Position numbers and translations under genes: made by a program. A DNA stretch of 8,920 bases from Paraglaciecola arctica. Its GTDB lineage: Bacteria; Pseudomonadota; Gammaproteobacteria; Enterobacterales; Alteromonadaceae. Below the pieces are notes generated by a model that searched no databases, was not told the origin of the DNA, and saw only the letters and a list, made by a program, of their open reading frames with translations. This document shows, piece after piece, positions 1 through 6,156 of this stretch (the first letter of the stretch is position 1; each line of letters starts with the position of its first letter). The stretch spans positions 1-8,920 of the forward strand of contig QIJM01000542.1 in the NCBI GenBank assembly GCA_003232445.1, written 5' to 3'.

Positions 1-35
1 AATATTTAGTCGTCTGCATATTTGTCTCTTTAGCT

Positions 36-89
36 GCCTAACGCCTTCCGTAAGGGGTCGCAGCGAAGCGGAGATCCCGCATGCGAAGC
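36..89 (+). repeat. attC-like imperfect hairpin (possible integron cassette-site remnant)
   Basis: The stretch opens with GCCTAAC (36-42), which fits the integron R'' core consensus RYYYAAC. It continues into an imperfect inverted repeat: GGGGTC at 54-59 pairs with GATCCC at 73-78 (one G-T wobble), CGC at 59-61 can pair with GCG at 68-70, and the outer flank GCCTTC pairs partly with GCGAAGC at 83-89. Toxin-antitoxin pairs such as the one just downstream are common integron cargo. However, no matching GTTRRRY core follows, and no second site is seen after the antitoxin. A complete attC is therefore not supported; a degraded site or an unrelated REP-like hairpin is equally possible. Confidence 0.25.
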
Positions 90-161
90 ATTTTTCAGTC
101 ATCACCTTTGCTGGTCATAAAGTGTACAAAAAATATCGAGGTGATAATCTAATACGTGAAA

Positions 162-184
162 ACTATACCACTTAGTGTTATAGT
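162..184. promoter_or_regulatory. Palindromic operator of the toxin-antitoxin operon
   Basis: ACTATACCAC (162-171) and GTGTTATAGT (175-184) are inverted repeats matching at 9 of 10 positions around the centre TTA. The palindrome ends 23 bases before the toxin start. This position and symmetry are typical of sites bound by the dimeric HTH antitoxin of type II systems, which represses its own operon. A GATAAT hexamer at 143-148 and a TATAGT hexamer at 179-184 are both possible -10 elements, and neither has a good -35. The palindrome is seen directly; binding by the downstream antitoxin is inferred. Confidence 0.5.
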
Positions 185-207
185 TCAGTCTAAGGAAAGA
201 GGTATTA

Positions 208-579
208 ATGCGCATATTCAAATCAAAATGGTTCAACAAGTGGGCTGAGAAAGAAGGTTTAACGGACAAAGCCTTAACAGAGGCAATAACTGAAATGGAA
301 GATGGGCTACATGATGGTGATTTGGGCGGCCATGTTTTTAAAAAACGTGCAGACATTCAAGGACAAGGCAAACGCGGAGGACTGCGCACTATTGTTGCCT
401 TTTAGGTGGAGGATAAATCCTTTTTCATGTTCGGTTTTGCGAAAAACCAAAAAGATAATATCGATAAAAAAGAGTTAAAAGCACTGAAATTAATGGCGAA
501 AGATTTATTGAGCTATTCAGATAAACAGCTTAAACAAGCCATTAAAGTCAATGAATTAATAGAGGTGAAAAAATCATGA
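208..579 (+). pseudogene. RelE/HigB-type toxin gene interrupted by an in-frame amber codon
   Basis: Read through one TAG at 403-405 (codon 66), this frame encodes a 123-codon protein starting MRIFKSKWFNKWAEKEGLTD and ending at a TGA at 577-579. Its pattern (KWFNKWA near the start, then LGGHVFKKR, GKRGGLRTIVAF, MFGFAKN and KELKALKLMAKDLL) is that of the RelE/ParE-superfamily toxins encoded before an XRE antitoxin (COG4737-like). These are presumed ribosome-dependent or RNA-directed growth inhibitors. The frame stays open and family-like on both sides of the stop, so one substitution, for example AAG to TAG, explains the break and no frameshift is needed. AGAGGT at 198-203 is a good ribosome binding site. 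The truncated 65-residue product lacks the C-terminal beta strands and helices and is probably inactive. Suppression, or restart at the in-frame ATG at 427, cannot be excluded. The last codon overlaps the antitoxin start (ATGA), so the antitoxin was probably translationally coupled to the toxin. Confidence 0.75.
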
Positions 580-884
580 GTAATAGTATTTTAGATGTCA
601 TGCACGACACGGCCAAAGGCTTAACCGATGCAGGAGTTATGGACGTTAAAACCATGAGAGAATTTGATGCGTTATGCTTACCTGAAGTTGAGCGTTATGA
701 TGCTGCGCATATCAAAGCCATTCGAGAGAATGCTCATGTGAGTCAAAGTGTCTTTGCTGCTTACTTAAATATCAGTCCTTCGACTGTTAGATCGTGGGAG
801 CAAGGTAGTAAATCGCCCAAAGGTACATCGCTTAAATTATTAAATTTAGTCGCTAATAAAGGCTTAGAAGTACTCGCTTACTAA
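576..884 (+). CDS. XRE-family (HigA/YiaG-like) antitoxin, DNA-binding regulator
   Basis: This 102-residue protein is the likely antitoxin and autorepressor partner of the broken toxin gene upstream. The N-terminal part (about residues 1-42) is probably the toxin-contacting or dimer-forming region. Residues about 44-80 form a helix-turn-helix of the XRE/Cro type, with HVSQSVFAAYLNISPSTVRSWEQG showing the usual Q-x-x-x-A spacing and the SxxTVRxWEQG recognition helix. The remainder (KGTSLKLLNLVANKGLEVLAY) is the usual C-terminal helix of this family (COG2944-like). GAGG at 562-565 is a plausible ribosome binding site, and the ATG overlaps the toxin's TGA. It probably binds the palindrome at 162-184. 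With the toxin truncated, it may persist as a plain regulator or as protection against related toxins. The family call is firm; present-day function is inferred. Confidence 0.85.
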   Translation: MSNSILDVMHDTAKGLTDAGVMDVKTMREFDALCLPEVERYDAAHIKAIRENAHVSQSVFAAYLNISPSTVRSWEQGSKSPKGTSLKLLNLVANKGLEVLAY

Positions 885-952
885 TCCTCGATAATAAAAC
901 GAACCATCGCTTGCCGCCAGTTATGAATTGGCATCGTATTTTTAGGTTGTAG
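881..952 (-). pseudogene. Short remnant resembling the C-terminus of an IS256-family transposase
   Basis: On the minus strand, 23 open codons follow the xseA stop in the same frame and end at a TAG at 881-883. They include MPIHNWRQAMVRFIIED, which from memory resembles the conserved tail of mutator-type (IS256) transposases, where a TMPIxNWxxALxxFxIxFxDR pattern is usual. Only the last piece is present and the catalytic DDE residues are absent, so this would be dead debris. It ends against the antitoxin stop codon on the other strand, which suggests that a rearrangement joined the two. The stretch is too short for a secure call; a chance match, or a read-through extension of XseA, is possible. 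Confidence 0.35.
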
Positions 953-2302
953 TTATTGGCCTTTTATTTGGTTGATTTCGCTGCGTATCTCTCCGTCTTC
1001 TAAGCGTGTCACTAACATATCGCCCACTTGCACTTGTTGAGTACTTTTGATTATTTCTCCCTGCTTAAAACTAATGCTGTAACCTCTTGCCAAGGTGGCT
1101 AGTGGGCTTACGGTATCCAATAAATGCATACTATTAAGTAATTTTTGCTTTTTGTTATCTACTAGCTGTTGGCAACTTCTTTGTAGTTTAGTCTGCAGCT
1201 GCTGCAATCCTAGTTGATGACGTTGCAGCATCTTCTGGGGCGAGGATAAAGAAAGTCGATTATGACTATGTTGTTGCTGTTGTTTCGCCTGAGTCAGTCT
1301 TTGTTTGATTGCAGATTGCAAAGTGGCTTGTAGTTGATCAACATACTGACTTTTTTGTTTAAGCTGCTTTTGCGGATGGTTTTGCAGTAATCGCTGTTTT
1401 ACAGTCTGATGCTGGTGAAACCGTTCCTGTTGCAATCGAGTAAAGGCTTTCACCAACTTGTCTTGTAAGACTAAGATTTTATTGTGCAAAGTAGATTGAT
1501 CCTGGCTGACCAACTCGGCGGCAGCTGAAGGTGTTGGTGCACGCATATCAGCCACAAAATCAGCAATGCTCACATCTATTTCGTGACCAACCGCACTTAT
1601 TATGGGAATGGTAGAAGCGAATATAGTTCTGGCCACCTGTTCATTGTTAAAACACCAGAGATCTTCTAAAGAACCGCCTCCTCTGCCAACAATTAACACA
1701 TCCACTTCATTTCTCAGGTTGGCTTGAGTAATAGCGGCACAAATCAGTGAAACTGCGCTATCACCTTGTACTTGGCTAGGATAAACAACCACTTCAATAG
1801 CAGGGTTACGGCGTTGCAGTACAGTCAAAATATCATGCAACGCGGCACCAGTCGGTGAGGTCACTATCCCTACTTTTAATACCGCCTCGGGTATTGGTTT
1901 TTTGTATGCTTGGGCAAATATTCCTTCAGAGGCTAATTGCCGTTTTAACATTTCGAATTGTTGTTTAAGTTGCCCCTCACCTTCAGGCTCCATATGCTCA
2001 ACTATGATTTGGTAATCACCTCTGGGTTCATACAAACCGATGTTTGCTCTGACTAAAACTTTGTCACCTTCTTTAGGCTTTTGTTGCACTTTGCGATTTG
2101 CACCTTTAAACATCGCACCTTTGACTTGCGCGCGATCATCCTTAAGGGTGAAGTACCAATGACCGGAGCTAGCAGCGACAAAATTTGAGATTTCAGCCGA
2201 CAGCCAGATCTGCCCGATTTCAGCTTCTAAGACCGAACGGGCTAAGCGGTTAAGTTTACTAACAGTCAGGATGTTTTTTGCGGTGGTTTGAGCAGGAAAC
2301 AT
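953..2302 (-). CDS. xseA: Exodeoxyribonuclease VII large subunit
   Basis: This is the large, catalytic subunit of exonuclease VII, which with several copies of XseB degrades single-stranded DNA from both ends into oligonucleotides in the cytoplasm. The 449-residue length matches the family (E. coli about 456). An N-terminal OB-fold occupies roughly residues 11-105 and includes SAEISNF and SGHWYFTLKDDRAQVKGAMF. The nuclease domain follows, with TSPTGAALHDIL (149-159), VGRGGGSLEDLW (205-216) and SAVGHEIDVSIADF (236-249). D157, R207, H240 and D243 correspond, as I recall, to residues needed for activity in E. coli XseA. Residues about 265-395 are glutamine-rich and helical, forming the XseB-binding coiled coil. 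The C-terminus (LARGYSI...LVTRLEDGEI) is standard. The start MFPAQ matches the E. coli start; only a weak AGAGAT-type ribosome binding site precedes it. The gene is divergent from guaB. xseB is not in the window. Confidence 0.97.
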   Translation of the reverse strand: MFPAQTTAKNILTVSKLNRLARSVLEAEIGQIWLSAEISNFVAASSGHWYFTLKDDRAQVKGAMFKGANRKVQQKPKEGDKVLVRANIGLYEPRGDYQIIVEHMEPEGEGQLKQQFEMLKRQLASEGIFAQAYKKPIPEAVLKVGIVTSPTGAALHDILTVLQRRNPAIEVVVYPSQVQGDSAVSLICAAITQANLRNEVDVLIVGRGGGSLEDLWCFNNEQVARTIFASTIPIISAVGHEIDVSIADFVADMRAPTPSAAAELVSQDQSTLHNKILVLQDKLVKAFTRLQQERFHQHQTVKQRLLQNHPQKQLKQKSQYVDQLQATLQSAIKQRLTQAKQQQQHSHNRLSLSSPQKMLQRHQLGLQQLQTKLQRSCQQLVDNKKQKLLNSMHLLDTVSPLATLARGYSISFKQGEIIKSTQQVQVGDMLVTRLEDGEIRSEINQIKGQ

Positions 2303-2373
2303 TGATTGCTGGGATCTCTAATAAAACATTGCCAAGAAGTTTACCTGATTTAATATATCCTTTGATATTTATC

Positions 2374-2410
2374 TAGACGGATATGCCTAAAGCCGCTAGA
2401 ATTGCGCCGC
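2374..2410 (+). promoter_or_regulatory. guaB (guaBA) sigma-70 promoter with GC-rich discriminator
   Basis: TAGACG at 2374-2379 (4 of 6 to the -35 consensus) and TAGAAT at 2397-2402 (5 of 6 to the -10 consensus) are separated by exactly 17 bases. The next bases, TGCGCCGC at 2403-2410, are GC-rich where the discriminator and start site should lie. Such discriminators mark promoters repressed by ppGpp during starvation, and the E. coli guaB promoter is known to be under stringent and growth-rate control. The same control is inferred here. The transcript leader would be about 30 bases, with AGGTGA at 2429-2434 as ribosome binding site. Confidence 0.65.
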
Positions 2411-2414
2411 AATT
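2400..2414. promoter_or_regulatory. Perfect 15-bp palindrome over the guaB -10 and start region
   Basis: AATTGCG (2400-2406) and CGCAATT (2408-2414) are exact reverse complements around one central C. The palindrome covers the end of the -10 element and the predicted start site, where a bound repressor would block initiation. It does not fit the PurR box (ANGCAANCGNTTNCNT) well, so no regulator is named. It could also be a by-product of the GC-rich discriminator, or a short hairpin at the 5' end of the mRNA. Confidence 0.4.
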
Positions 2415-2440
2415 AAAACCGCATTTATAGGTGATATTGC

Positions 2441-3910
2441 ATGTTAAGGATCGCTAAAGAAGCCCTTACGTTCGACGATGTTTTGTTAGTGCCTGGGCAC
2501 TCAACTGTTCTCCCTCATACCGCCAATCTTAAAACCAGATTAACCCGTGGTGTTAGCTTAAATATCCCACTAATTTCTGCCGCAATGGACACTGTTTCTG
2601 AAGCGCGTTTAGCTATTGCATTGGCGCAAGAAGGCGGCATTGGATTTATTCATAAAAACATGACGCCAGAACAACAGGCCGAACATGTACGGATAGTGAA
2701 AAAATATGAAAGTGGCGTGGTGTCTGACCCCGTTACTGTTCTACCCACAGCCACAGTAGGCGAAATTAATGCCTTGAGTAAAAGGCACGGCTTTTCTGGC
2801 TTCCCTGTAGTGGATGGAGATAACAACCTAATCGGTATAGTGACTGGCCGTGATCTTCGTTTTGAAAATAGCTTAGAGAAACCTATTTCCAGTGTTATGA
2901 CTAAGAAAAATGACTTGATCACAGTCAAAGAAGGCGCTCCGTCTGAACAAGTGCTTGAGTTAATGCATGAATACCGTATAGAAAAAATTCTGGTAATAGA
3001 CGATACCTTCAAGCTGACTGGCATGATCACCGTTAAAGATTTTCAAAAAGCAGAAAGCAAGCCTAACGCCTGTAAAGACGAATTGGGTCGTTTACGTGTT
3101 GGGGCTGCGGTCAGTGTTGGACCGGGAACCGATGAACGTATTAAAGCTTTGATTGACGCAGGTGTTGACGTATTGCTGATTGATACCTCGCACGGTCATT
3201 CGCAAGGTGTTATCGACCGAGTGACTAAGGTGCGTCAAGATTATCCCGATGTGCAGCTCATTGCAGGTAATGTTGCTACAGGTGAGGGTGCCAAAGCTCT
3301 GGTTGATGCTGGTGTTGACGCAGTTAAAGTGGGTATTGGTCCAGGGTCAATTTGTACTACCCGTATTGTGACAGGTTGTGGTGTTCCACAAATTACTGCG
3401 GTATCAGATGCGGTTGACGCTCTTAAAGGTACGGATGTACCGGTGATTGCTGATGGCGGTATTCGCTTTTCTGGTGATATTGCAAAAGCTTTGGCCGCGG
3501 GTGCTAGCTCAGTGATGGTCGGAAGTATGTTGGCAGGTACCGAAGAAGCGCCGGGTGAAGTTGAATTATATCAAGGCCGTTATTATAAATCCTATCGAGG
3601 TATGGGTTCTTTGGGTGCAATGGATCAAAATAATGGTTCATCTGATAGGTATTTCCAAGACAGTAAAAGTGCTGAAAAACTCGTCCCAGAAGGCATCGAA
3701 GGTCGAGTGGCCTATAAAGGGCCTATTTCCAACATTATCCATCAACAAATGGGCGGTTTACGCTCAGCAATGGGCTTGACAGGTTGCGCTACTATTGAAG
3801 AATTACGCACTAAACCACAGTTTGTCAAAGTGACTTCAGCTGGTATGGGAGAGTCACACGTGCATGATGTGAGCATTACTAAAGAAGCACCAAATTACCG
3901 CCTAGGTTAG
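2441..3910 (+). CDS. guaB: Inosine-5'-monophosphate dehydrogenase
   Basis: GuaB oxidises IMP to XMP with NAD+, the committed step of guanine nucleotide synthesis in the cytoplasm. The 489-residue protein has the standard layout: an N-terminal barrel segment starting MLRIAKEALTFDDVLLVPGH, two CBS domains inserted at about residues 93-205 (VSDPVTVLPT, GFPVVD, GIVTGRDLRF, then VMTKKNDLITV to GMITVKDFQK), and the rest of the (beta/alpha)8 barrel. The active-site loop GIGPGSICTTR (298-308) carries catalytic C305. The phosphate-binding motif IADGGIRFSGD (336-346), the GSMLAGTEEAPGE segment (361-373), SYRGMGSLGAM (384-394) and the mobile flap with R403-Y404 are all present. Length and start equal E. 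coli GuaB (488), and AGGTGA lies six bases before the ATG. guaA follows after 74 bases on the same strand, forming the guaBA operon. Nothing essential is missing. Confidence 0.98.
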   Translation: MLRIAKEALTFDDVLLVPGHSTVLPHTANLKTRLTRGVSLNIPLISAAMDTVSEARLAIALAQEGGIGFIHKNMTPEQQAEHVRIVKKYESGVVSDPVTVLPTATVGEINALSKRHGFSGFPVVDGDNNLIGIVTGRDLRFENSLEKPISSVMTKKNDLITVKEGAPSEQVLELMHEYRIEKILVIDDTFKLTGMITVKDFQKAESKPNACKDELGRLRVGAAVSVGPGTDERIKALIDAGVDVLLIDTSHGHSQGVIDRVTKVRQDYPDVQLIAGNVATGEGAKALVDAGVDAVKVGIGPGSICTTRIVTGCGVPQITAVSDAVDALKGTDVPVIADGGIRFSGDIAKALAAGASSVMVGSMLAGTEEAPGEVELYQGRYYKSYRGMGSLGAMDQNNGSSDRYFQDSKSAEKLVPEGIEGRVAYKGPISNIIHQQMGGLRSAMGLTGCATIEELRTKPQFVKVTSAGMGESHVHDVSITKEAPNYRLG

Positions 3911-3925
3911 TGTGTATTATTTCAA

Positions 3926-3970
3926 ATGAACGTTGTTTGTTAGTCAAACAGCGTTCATATTCTATTTTTT
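3926..3970 (+). terminator. Hairpin plus T-rich stretch between guaB and guaA (possible attenuator)
   Basis: The left arm at 3926-3939 (ATGAACGTTGTTTG) pairs with 3945-3958 (CAAACAGCGTTCAT) over 14 bp with a single G-T wobble, around the loop TTAGT. It is followed by ATTCTATTTTTT, where the last six bases (3965-3970) are all T. This looks like an intrinsic terminator, although six bases separate the stem from the T run, which weakens it. Because guaA starts only 15 bases later and has no clear promoter of its own, the hairpin probably gives partial termination, protects the guaB mRNA 3' end, or sets the GuaB to GuaA ratio. The structure is seen; the effect is inferred. Confidence 0.55.
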
Positions 3971-3984
3971 AAAAGAGTGCCCAG

Positions 3985-5562
3985 ATGAGCTTAGATATCC
4001 ATGACCAACGTATTTTGATCCTCGACTTTGGATCGCAATACACCCAGCTGATTGCGCGCCGAGTCCGAGAAATTGGTGTTTATTGTGAACTTTGGGCATG
4101 GGATGTCAGCGAACAACAAATTCGCGAGTTTAACCCCAACGGTATTATTTTATCTGGTGGTCCGGAGTCTGTGCATGCTGAAAACTCACCTAGAGCACCA
4201 GAGTATGTGTATCAAGCCGGTGTGCCTGTATTAGGCATTTGTTATGGCATGCAGGTGATGGCTGAGCAACTTGGCGGTGCCGTGCAAGGTTCAAATAAAC
4301 GTGAATTTGGTTACGCACAGGTGGAAGTTGTGGCTGATATGGCGTTGTTGAATAACATTCAAGATCACGTAGGTGTCAACGGCAATGCTTTGCTTGATGT
4401 TTGGATGAGTCATGGTGACAAGGTCAGCGCCGCGCCTCCGGGATTTGTGACCACCGCCAAGACTGATAGCTGTCCATTTGCCGCTTTCGTGAATAAAGAA
4501 AAACAATTCTACGGTGTGCAATTTCACCCTGAAGTCACTCATACACGTCAAGGTGAACGCATTTTATCGCATTTCGTGTTAGATATCTGTGGTTGTGAAA
4601 AGCTGTGGACAGCTGCAGCGATCATCGAAGATGCAATAGAGAAAATGAAAAAACAAATCGGTGATGACCACGTTATTTTGGGTTTGTCCGGTGGTGTTGA
4701 TTCTTCTGTTGTGGCCATGCTTTTGCATCGTGCTATAGGTAAAAACCTGACTTGCGTATTTGTTGATAACGGTTTGTTACGCCTTAATGAAGGCCAACAA
4801 GTGATGGATATGTTTGGTGATCACTTTGGTCTGAATATTCGTAAAATTGAAGCAGAAGATAGATTTCTCGACGCCTTAGCTGACACTTCTGAGCCTGAAG
4901 CCAAACGCAAAATTATTGGCCGTATATTTGTTGAAGTGTTTGACGAAGAGTCTAAAAAGTTAGTCAATGCCAAGTGGTTGGCGCAAGGCACTATTTATCC
5001 TGATGTGATTGAGTCTGCTGCTTCTGCCACAGGTAAAGCCCACGTGATCAAGTCTCATCATAATGTTGGTGGACTGCCCGCAGATATGAAAATGGGGCTA
5101 GTGGAGCCATTGCGTGAATTGTTTAAAGACGAAGTCCGAAAAATTGGTTTAGAGCTAGGTTTGCCCTATGACATGTTATATCGCCACCCTTTCCCAGGCC
5201 CGGGTTTAGGTGTGCGGGTCTTAGGTGAAGTGAAAAAAGAATATTGTGATTTGTTACGTCGTGCCGATGCGATTTTTATTGATGAATTACATGCTGCCGA
5301 TCTGTACCAAAAAGTCAGCCAAGCTTTTACCGTATTTTTGCCGGTTAAATCGGTAGGTGTGATGGGGGACGTGCGCAAATACGATTGGGTAGTGTCATTA
5401 CGAGCGGTAGAAACCATAGATTTTATGACCGCACACTGGGCACACTTACCTTATGATTTCTTAGGTAAAGTATCGAATCGTATTATCAACGAAATTGATG
5501 GTATTTCCCGTGTGGTTTACGATATTTCAGGAAAACCACCGGCTACTATTGAGTGGGAATAA
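3985..5562 (+). CDS. guaA: GMP synthase (glutamine-hydrolysing)
   Basis: GuaA converts XMP to GMP using ATP and ammonia released from glutamine, completing the pathway begun by GuaB. The 525-residue length equals that of E. coli GuaA. The class I glutamine amidotransferase domain (about 8-200) has ILDFGSQYTQLIARRVRE (11-28), the nucleophile elbow GICYGMQ (84-90, C86), and GVQFHPEVTHT (177-187) with H181 and E183 completing the triad. The N-type ATP pyrophosphatase domain has the P-loop LSGGVDSSV (234-242). The C-terminal dimerisation domain carries RHPFPGPGLGVRVLGE and ends KPPATIEWE, the usual end. The ribosome binding site is poor (GAG about eight bases upstream), which together with the intergenic hairpin suggests translation tied to the guaB transcript. 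The gene is followed by a long perfect palindrome. Confidence 0.98.
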   Translation: MSLDIHDQRILILDFGSQYTQLIARRVREIGVYCELWAWDVSEQQIREFNPNGIILSGGPESVHAENSPRAPEYVYQAGVPVLGICYGMQVMAEQLGGAVQGSNKREFGYAQVEVVADMALLNNIQDHVGVNGNALLDVWMSHGDKVSAAPPGFVTTAKTDSCPFAAFVNKEKQFYGVQFHPEVTHTRQGERILSHFVLDICGCEKLWTAAAIIEDAIEKMKKQIGDDHVILGLSGGVDSSVVAMLLHRAIGKNLTCVFVDNGLLRLNEGQQVMDMFGDHFGLNIRKIEAEDRFLDALADTSEPEAKRKIIGRIFVEVFDEESKKLVNAKWLAQGTIYPDVIESAASATGKAHVIKSHHNVGGLPADMKMGLVEPLRELFKDEVRKIGLELGLPYDMLYRHPFPGPGLGVRVLGEVKKEYCDLLRRADAIFIDELHAADLYQKVSQAFTVFLPVKSVGVMGDVRKYDWVVSLRAVETIDFMTAHWAHLPYDFLGKVSNRIINEIDGISRVVYDISGKPPATIEWE

Positions 5563-5569
5563 CCTATTA

Positions 5570-5620
5570 GGGCATGTTAGCCTTTCATATGTCGACGACA
5601 TATGAAAGGCTAACATGCCC
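5570..5620. repeat. Perfect 51-bp palindrome downstream of guaA
   Basis: Bases 5570-5594 and 5596-5620 are exact reverse complements, 25 bp each, around the single central base A at 5595. The outer ends are GGGCATGTTAGCC and GGCTAACATGCCC, and the centre reads CATATGTCGACGACATATG. The symmetry stops at both edges (A opposite A). It starts eight bases after the guaA stop, so in RNA it would form a very stable stem and may protect or end the guaBA transcript. There is no T run on either side, so it is not a classic intrinsic terminator. A complete perfect palindrome of this length suggests a repeated palindromic element or a protein-binding site, and could extrude a cruciform. Confidence 0.9.
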
Positions 5621-5655
5621 AGTTGGATAGATAAGTTAAGAAGGCCAAACGCCCT

Positions 5656-6114
5656 ATGAGTGACCTAATAATAAGAGCAGCTGTACAAGCAGACTTGCCG
5701 ATATTGAGAGAGTTTGAGCAAAGTATCATCGCTACAGAGCGACCCTTTAATGATTGTTTAAAATCTGAATATATTTGTTATTACGATATCGGGGCGTTAA
5801 TTGATGGCGACAGTTCTAGCGTAATGGTGGTTGAAGATGATGGGGTGATCGTGGGCTCTGGTTATGCTCGCATCAGAGAATCAAAAGCACATTTGAAGCA
5901 TGACTTTCATGCTTACCTTGGATTTATGTACGTTGCATCGACCCACCGAGGGCAGGGGATCAATCAATTGGTCATCCAAGTATTAATCAATTGGGGAAAA
6001 GCCCAAGGAATGCAGGATTTTTATCTTGATGCCTATGCGGATAATAACTCTGCACTGAAAGCCTACGAAAAGTTGGGCTTTAAAGCCTCGCTGATTGAAA
6101 TGAAACTCTCTTAA
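5656..6114 (+). CDS. GNAT-family N-acetyltransferase
   Basis: This 152-residue protein is a single-domain GCN5-related acetyltransferase that would move an acetyl group from acetyl-CoA to an unknown amine. The N-terminal IIRAAVQADLPILREFEQ is the typical first strand and helix. Motif A is clear at about residues 107-128 (LGFMYVASTHRGQGINQLVI), with the acetyl-CoA pyrophosphate loop R-G-Q-G-I. Motif B follows as FYLDAYADNNSALKAYEKLGFK (about 122-143), where N-x-x-A-x-x-x-Y-E-K-x-G-F is diagnostic. The family does not allow a substrate to be predicted; protein N-termini, small amines and antibiotics are all possible. AAGAAGG at 5638-5644 is a plausible ribosome binding site, though 11 bases from the ATG is a little long. 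It lies 93 bases after guaA beyond the palindrome, and may be expressed with yaeQ downstream. Confidence 0.9.
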   Translation: MSDLIIRAAVQADLPILREFEQSIIATERPFNDCLKSEYICYYDIGALIDGDSSSVMVVEDDGVIVGSGYARIRESKAHLKHDFHAYLGFMYVASTHRGQGINQLVIQVLINWGKAQGMQDFYLDAYADNNSALKAYEKLGFKASLIEMKLS

Positions 6115-6115
6115 C

Positions 6116-6137
6116 AGGCGGCCTTACCGGCACGCCT
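6116..6137 (+). repeat. Short GC-rich hairpin between the acetyltransferase gene and yaeQ
   Basis: AGGCGGCC (6116-6123) pairs with GGC-A-CGCCT (6129-6137) over eight pairs with one bulged A, around the loop TTACC. It begins two bases after the acetyltransferase stop. No T run follows, so termination is unlikely to be strong; a role in mRNA stability or as a weak pause is possible. The structure is visible but short. Confidence 0.35.
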
Positions 6138-6156
6138 TAATACTTTGGATGTACCT

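Noticed and set aside
102..356. Minus-strand open frame across the toxin promoter and gene
   Set aside because: It runs antisense through the operator and the toxin gene, and the translation has no recognisable features. The toxin reading is clearly the real one.
403..405. Selenocysteine or pyrrolysine recoding at the toxin stop
   Set aside because: The codon is TAG, so selenocysteine does not apply. Pyrrolysine decoding is not expected in this lineage, and nothing nearby resembles a recoding element.
2330..2335. Minus-strand TTGGCA as the xseA -35 element
   Set aside because: No acceptable -10 hexamer lies 16-18 bases downstream, so an xseA promoter is not called.
2400..2414. PurR box at the guaB promoter
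   Set aside because: The palindrome lacks the central CG step flanked by GCAA/TTGC halves in the required spacing, so I report only an unassigned palindrome.
2650..3030. Minus-strand open frame of 126 codons inside guaB
   Set aside because: It lies wholly antisense to the conserved CBS region of GuaB, has no ribosome binding site or recognisable protein pattern, and is explained by guaB codon usage.
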